Shown here piece after piece: positions 30,856-33,184 of a DNA stretch of 33,184 nucleotides. Within the stretch, counting starts at the first letter, position 1, and each line of letters begins with the position of its first letter. The DNA lies in assembly GCA_964459985.1 (NCBI GenBank), contig CAYWOS010000026.1, positions 1-33,184 on the forward strand, in the 5' to 3' direction. The notes under the pieces were generated by a model. That model was not told the origin of the DNA, did no database searches, and saw nothing but the letters and a program-made list of their open reading frames with translations. The position numbers were made by a program, and so were the translations under genes. This stretch comes from CAYWOS01 sp964459985 (GTDB taxonomy: Bacteria; Bacillota; Clostridia; Christensenellales; Aristaeellaceae).

Positions 30856-31464
30856 ATGGCGAAGATATCCGTTGAGCAGACCAATGATTACTGCCCGCAA
30901 ACCCTGTTCATGTACGGCACGTTCCGCGAGGACGGCACGCCGAATTTCGGGCTGTTCTGCTGGTTCAGCTACTGCTGGGACGAGGGGCTGGGCGTGATGG
31001 CATGCATCGGCGGACCCAAGCTGACGCTCGACCGCATCCACGAAAACAAGGTGTTTTCCGCCAATCTCGTGACGGAAAAAACGCTGCCGCTCGCCGATTA
31101 TTTCGGTACGGCGGAGGGGTATCTGCCGCAAAAAATGGACGTGCCCTTCGCGTGGGAAAAGGGCGCTGTGCTCGATGTGCCCGTGATCAGCGACAGCCCA
31201 TTCGCCTTTGAGCTCGAGGCGGTCAAGTTCATCCTGTACGGCGGCGGCGAAGTGCTGCTGTGCAAGGTGCGCAACGTGCTGATCGACGAGGCGCTCAATT
31301 CCCCGTCCGTCCCGATCGAGGAGAAAATGCGCATGATCGCCCCGGTTTCCACGACGCAGGCGACCTATTTCGGCTGGGACGGACGCAAGCTCGGCGCGTG
31401 GCACGAGCCGGCGCGGCAGATCAAGCGCGGCGGCGGCGACCGCGATACGCCGTACACCGTATAA
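30856..31464 (+). CDS. Flavin reductase-like / flavoredoxin family protein
   Basis: A 202-aa flavin reductase-fold protein. The N-terminal pattern QTLFMYGTFREDGTPNFGLFCWFSYCWDEGLGVMACIGG matches the FMN-binding core of the family. KLTLDRIHENKVFSANLVTEKTLPLADYFG follows, as in flavoredoxins of anaerobes. DVPVISDSPFAFELEAVKFI and GEVLLCKVRNVLIDE complete the barrel. It probably binds FMN and moves electrons between NAD(P)H or ferredoxin and a partner. GGGAGG precedes the ATG. The palindrome over the start site suggests repression relieved by a small-molecule or redox signal. Confidence 0.9.
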   Translation: MAKISVEQTNDYCPQTLFMYGTFREDGTPNFGLFCWFSYCWDEGLGVMACIGGPKLTLDRIHENKVFSANLVTEKTLPLADYFGTAEGYLPQKMDVPFAWEKGAVLDVPVISDSPFAFELEAVKFILYGGGEVLLCKVRNVLIDEALNSPSVPIEEKMRMIAPVSTTQATYFGWDGRKLGAWHEPARQIKRGGGDRDTPYTV

Positions 31465-31567
31465 CGGTTGAGGGCGGCGTCCTGCGCGCTCCTCCGCGCG
31501 CCGAATCCGGGCGTCAATCTGTTTTCGGCGCGCGGCGGGCCATGCGCGCGCATTTCCGCGCTCGTCA

Positions 31568-31596
31568 TGGACAAGCGGGCGTCTTCGTGCTATAAT
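31568..31596 (+). promoter_or_regulatory. Promoter of the XRE-family regulator gene
   Basis: TGGACA (31568-31573) and TATAAT (31591-31596) are 17 bp apart, with a TGC extended -10. Confidence 0.75.
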
Positions 31597-31647
31597 TCCC
31601 GTTGTTCGATATTTCGGCGGCGGACGCCGCGTGGGAGTGAAACCGGA

Positions 31648-32382
31648 ATGAGCAGGCTGGGAGATTTGATCCGTCTGGAACGCACGAGACAGAAAATGAC
31701 GCATAAGCAAGTGGCGCGCAAATGCGGCGTCAGCGAGAAATATTTGCAGGAGGTCGAGGCGGGCACGCGCATCATCGCCGACGATCAGGCGCGCCGCATC
31801 CTGAAATCCATCGGCATGTCGCAGCAAAACGAATCGGACTTCACGCTGGACGATATCGCCTCGACGGTCGATCTGCAATCGGCGGTTCCTCAAATCGAAA
31901 AAGCGGCGTCGGTGAAGACGCCCGCCGCGAAAAAGCAGGAAACGCAATCGACGGAAGTCGTGACCGATCCCGGCACGGCAGGCTCGATCTGGATCGACGC
32001 GCTTTCCGGCGTGCTCAGGCACGTGCCCGTGTACAACGCCGTGATGAAGGAGATCGATCACCGCCTCGTGCCGGTGTCGAACGGGCGCATCGAGGGCGCC
32101 GATCCGGCGAAGGTGTTCTATTTCGTCGCGCCCGACAACGACATGCGCGGCTTCCGCGTACAGCGCGGCGATTATCTGCTCGTCGTGCCCGCGCAGTCGC
32201 CCGTCGACGGCGCGATCATGCTCGTCCAGACGCCGCAGGGCCGGGTGCTGCGCAAGATCAAATGTCTGGAGCGCTTTCAGATCATGCTGCAGCGCTTCGA
32301 CGCCGAATGCGAGAGCGATATCGTGGGCATGAGCGAGTTGAACGTCGTAGGCCGCTGCGTTCGCCTCGAAGCGGAACTGTAA
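31648..32382 (+). CDS. XRE-family regulator with an S24/LexA-like C-terminal domain
   Basis: A 244-aa protein. Residues 1-60 form an XRE helix-turn-helix (LGDLIRLERTRQKMTHKQVARKCGVSEKYLQEVEAG). Residues 60-115 are a polar linker. Residues 150-240 resemble the LexA/S24 fold (RGFRVQRGDYLLVVP...GAIMLVQTPQGRVLRKIKCLERF...VVGRCVRLEAEL). In LexA the nucleophile lies in a GxSM turn just before the GD; here the corresponding place reads DNDMRGF, with no Ser, so autocleavage looks unlikely and the domain may instead serve for dimerisation or ligand sensing. I start at the ATG at 31648; the frame upstream lies before the promoter. The last codons are part of a 40-bp tandem duplication. Confidence 0.85.
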   Translation: MSRLGDLIRLERTRQKMTHKQVARKCGVSEKYLQEVEAGTRIIADDQARRILKSIGMSQQNESDFTLDDIASTVDLQSAVPQIEKAASVKTPAAKKQETQSTEVVTDPGTAGSIWIDALSGVLRHVPVYNAVMKEIDHRLVPVSNGRIEGADPAKVFYFVAPDNDMRGFRVQRGDYLLVVPAQSPVDGAIMLVQTPQGRVLRKIKCLERFQIMLQRFDAECESDIVGMSELNVVGRCVRLEAEL

Positions 32383-32451
32383 CGCGCGGCGGAACCGCGT
32401 CCGCCGCGAAACGGAACTGTAACGCGCGGCGAAACCGCGTTTGCCGCGCCC
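32372..32451 (+). repeat. Two tandem 40-bp units, each containing a stable hairpin
   Basis: Unit 1 (32372-32411) contains the last codons and stop of the regulator gene; unit 2 (32412-32451) repeats it with few changes. Each unit holds an inverted repeat: CGCGGCGGA / TCCGCCGCG (32385-32393, 32400-32408) and CGCGGCGAA / TTTGCCGCG (32425-32433, 32440-32448), both with loop ACCGCG. The changes in unit 2 keep the stem (G-C to A-T, and G-C to G-T). Neither stem is followed by a T-tract. Confidence 0.85.
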
Positions 32452-32725
32452 CGCGCGATAAGCGCCGCGAAACGCAAGGCCTTGTCTTGCGCGATCCCGT
32501 ACCGTTTTCTCCGTGACTCCTCGCGGTGCGCGGCTCCGCCGCAGGCGGCAGCGCGTTTCTGCATGGATTTGCCGCGCGCTCGCCGATTGTTGACTGTCTG
32601 ATCGCGTACCTTCGCCGCTCATTCGCTTCCTCATCCCCGCCGTTCGCCGTTCATTCGCCGGCCGGCATCCTCCGGTGATCTCAAAAAAACGTCGCGGCGA
32701 TCGCCAAAAATCGGCGCGGCGGGGA
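32452..32725 (+). other. Non-coding region between the regulator and tRNA promoter
   Basis: I see no gene here. It contains a CGCAAG-7-CTTGCG inverted repeat near 32472-32495, GC-rich short repeats, and two copies of a TTCGCCG-TCATTCG motif between about 32610 and 32660. None is assignable to a known element. Confidence 0.5.
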
Positions 32726-32754
32726 TTGACATCATCGCCCAAACTTGCTATACT
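32726..32754 (+). promoter_or_regulatory. Strong promoter of the tRNA-Ser genes
   Basis: TTGACA (32726-32731) and TATACT (32749-32754) are 17 bp apart with a TGC extended -10, starting about 30 bases before the mature tRNA. Confidence 0.85.
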
Positions 32755-32788
32755 GGTCGAGCGCTTGTTTCGGGCGTGCCGGCGATAC

Positions 32789-32877
32789 GGAGAGATGGCC
32801 GAGCGGTTGATGGCGCCAGTCTTGAAAACTGGTGATGCCGAAAGGCACCGGGGGTTCAAATCCCTCTCTCTCCGCCA
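32789..32877 (+). tRNA. tRNA-Ser (anticodon TGA)
   Basis: The acceptor stem GGAGAGA (32789-32795) pairs with TCTCTCC (32867-32873), followed by the discriminator G and an encoded CCA (32875-32877). The anticodon stem CCAGT/ACTGG encloses CTTGAAA with TGA at 32823-32825. The long variable arm typical of serine tRNA (GATGCCGAAAGGCACC) and the T-loop TTCAAAT are present. Confidence 0.97.
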
Positions 32878-32882
32878 GTTCT

Positions 32883-33010
32883 CCCCCCGCGCGGCGTCCG
32901 ACCGCGATCAAGCAGATCCATGTGACCCGCGTTGTCCGCGAATTCCCCGCTGTTTCCCCCCGCGCGGCGTCCGACCGAGATCATGCAGGTCCCTATGCCC
33001 CGCGTTGTCC
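32883..33010 (+). repeat. 55-bp imperfect direct repeat in the tRNA spacer
   Basis: Copy 1 (32883-32937) and copy 2 (32956-33010) align without gaps and differ at six positions (49 of 55 identical). Both begin with CCCCCCGCGCGGCGTCCGAC and end with CGCGTTGTCC. The first copy starts six bases after the CCA of the upstream tRNA. The rest of the spacer to 33131 shows no gene, no terminator and no clear promoter. Confidence 0.8.
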
Positions 33011-33131
33011 CGCCGTCATTGTCCCGCGTCTTCGAGGCTTCCGCAGCCGGATACGTTCAGCGTCGGTATTCGCCGTTCCATCGTTTCCTCACGATTCCCG
33101 TTTCCGTTGTCAACGCGCGTCGACCCGCTAT

Positions 33132-33184
33132 GGAGAAGTACCCAAGTGGCCGAAGGGGCTCCCCTGCTAAGGGAGTAGGGTGTG
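33132..33184 (+). tRNA. tRNA-Ser (anticodon GCT), cut by the window end
   Basis: The sequence starts GGAGAAGTACCCAAGTGG, as in serine tRNAs. The anticodon stem CTCCC/GGGAG (33159-33163, 33171-33175) encloses CTGCTAA with anticodon GCT at 33166-33168. The variable arm, T-arm and acceptor 3' side lie beyond the window. I found no convincing promoter of its own just upstream, so it may be transcribed with the first tRNA-Ser. Confidence 0.92.

Noticed and set aside
32383..33131. Possible CRISPR array in the repeat-rich right end
   Set aside because: Only two copies of each repeat are present, at unequal spacings, and the two repeat types are unrelated. There are no cas genes.
33107..33137. TTGTCA with a TATGGA as a promoter for the second tRNA-Ser
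   Set aside because: The supposed -10 overlaps the first bases of the mature tRNA, so it cannot make it.

Overview
The window is a GC-rich (about 60% by eye) chromosomal segment from a spore-forming member of the Firmicutes, most likely an uncultured clostridial lineage. The strongest marker is spoIVA, which is restricted to endospore formers. Ribosome-binding sites of the GGAGG type, sigma-A promoters with 17-bp spacers and TGn extended -10 elements, a short SRP RNA and operons with ATGA/GTGA overlaps all fit. I see no phage genes, transposases or CRISPR array. The placement below class level is inference.

Left part (1-8.2 kb): housekeeping and small accessory genes. They are a partial VOC-fold protein, a YegP-type protein, a YjbR/MmcQ protein, an AAC(6')-like acetyltransferase overlapping an ASCH protein, the D-aminopeptidase DppA, a DEAD-box helicase, a MIF-type tautomerase, a FabG-like reductase, and a PRPP synthetase followed by two uncharacterised membrane proteins.

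Middle part (8.4-15.9 kb): the SRP RNA gene, glyA, a P-loop kinase-like protein and a Cys-rich protein on the plus strand. On the minus strand, fba is followed by a CapA-like protein and a three-gene ABC exporter (ATPase plus two ABC-2 permeases).

The most distinctive block (15.9-23.3 kb, minus strand) is a six-gene cluster read from one promoter: a membrane-anchored CotH kinase with three lamin-tail domains, a DUF4956 membrane protein, a VTC-type polyphosphate polymerase domain protein, a GT-C-like multi-pass membrane protein, a small 83-aa protein and a GtrA-family protein. Together they look like a cell-surface or spore-envelope modification system combining phosphate-polymer or kinase chemistry with polyprenyl-linked glycosylation. 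spoIVA is transcribed divergently from it, with a sigma-E-like promoter.

Right part (25-33.2 kb): two small genes behind spoIVA, a lower-GC orphan gene, a CorC/HlyC-type CBS protein, a MazG-like pyrophosphohydrolase, a three-gene operon with dusB and a DUF218 protein, a flavin reductase with a perfect palindrome at its transcription start, an XRE regulator with an S24-like C-terminal domain that appears to lack its nucleophile, and two tRNA-Ser genes (anticodons TGA and GCT) separated by a repeat-containing spacer. Several short gaps carry an intrinsic terminator directly in front of the next ribosome-binding site, suggesting partial read-through as a recurring way to set expression ratios.
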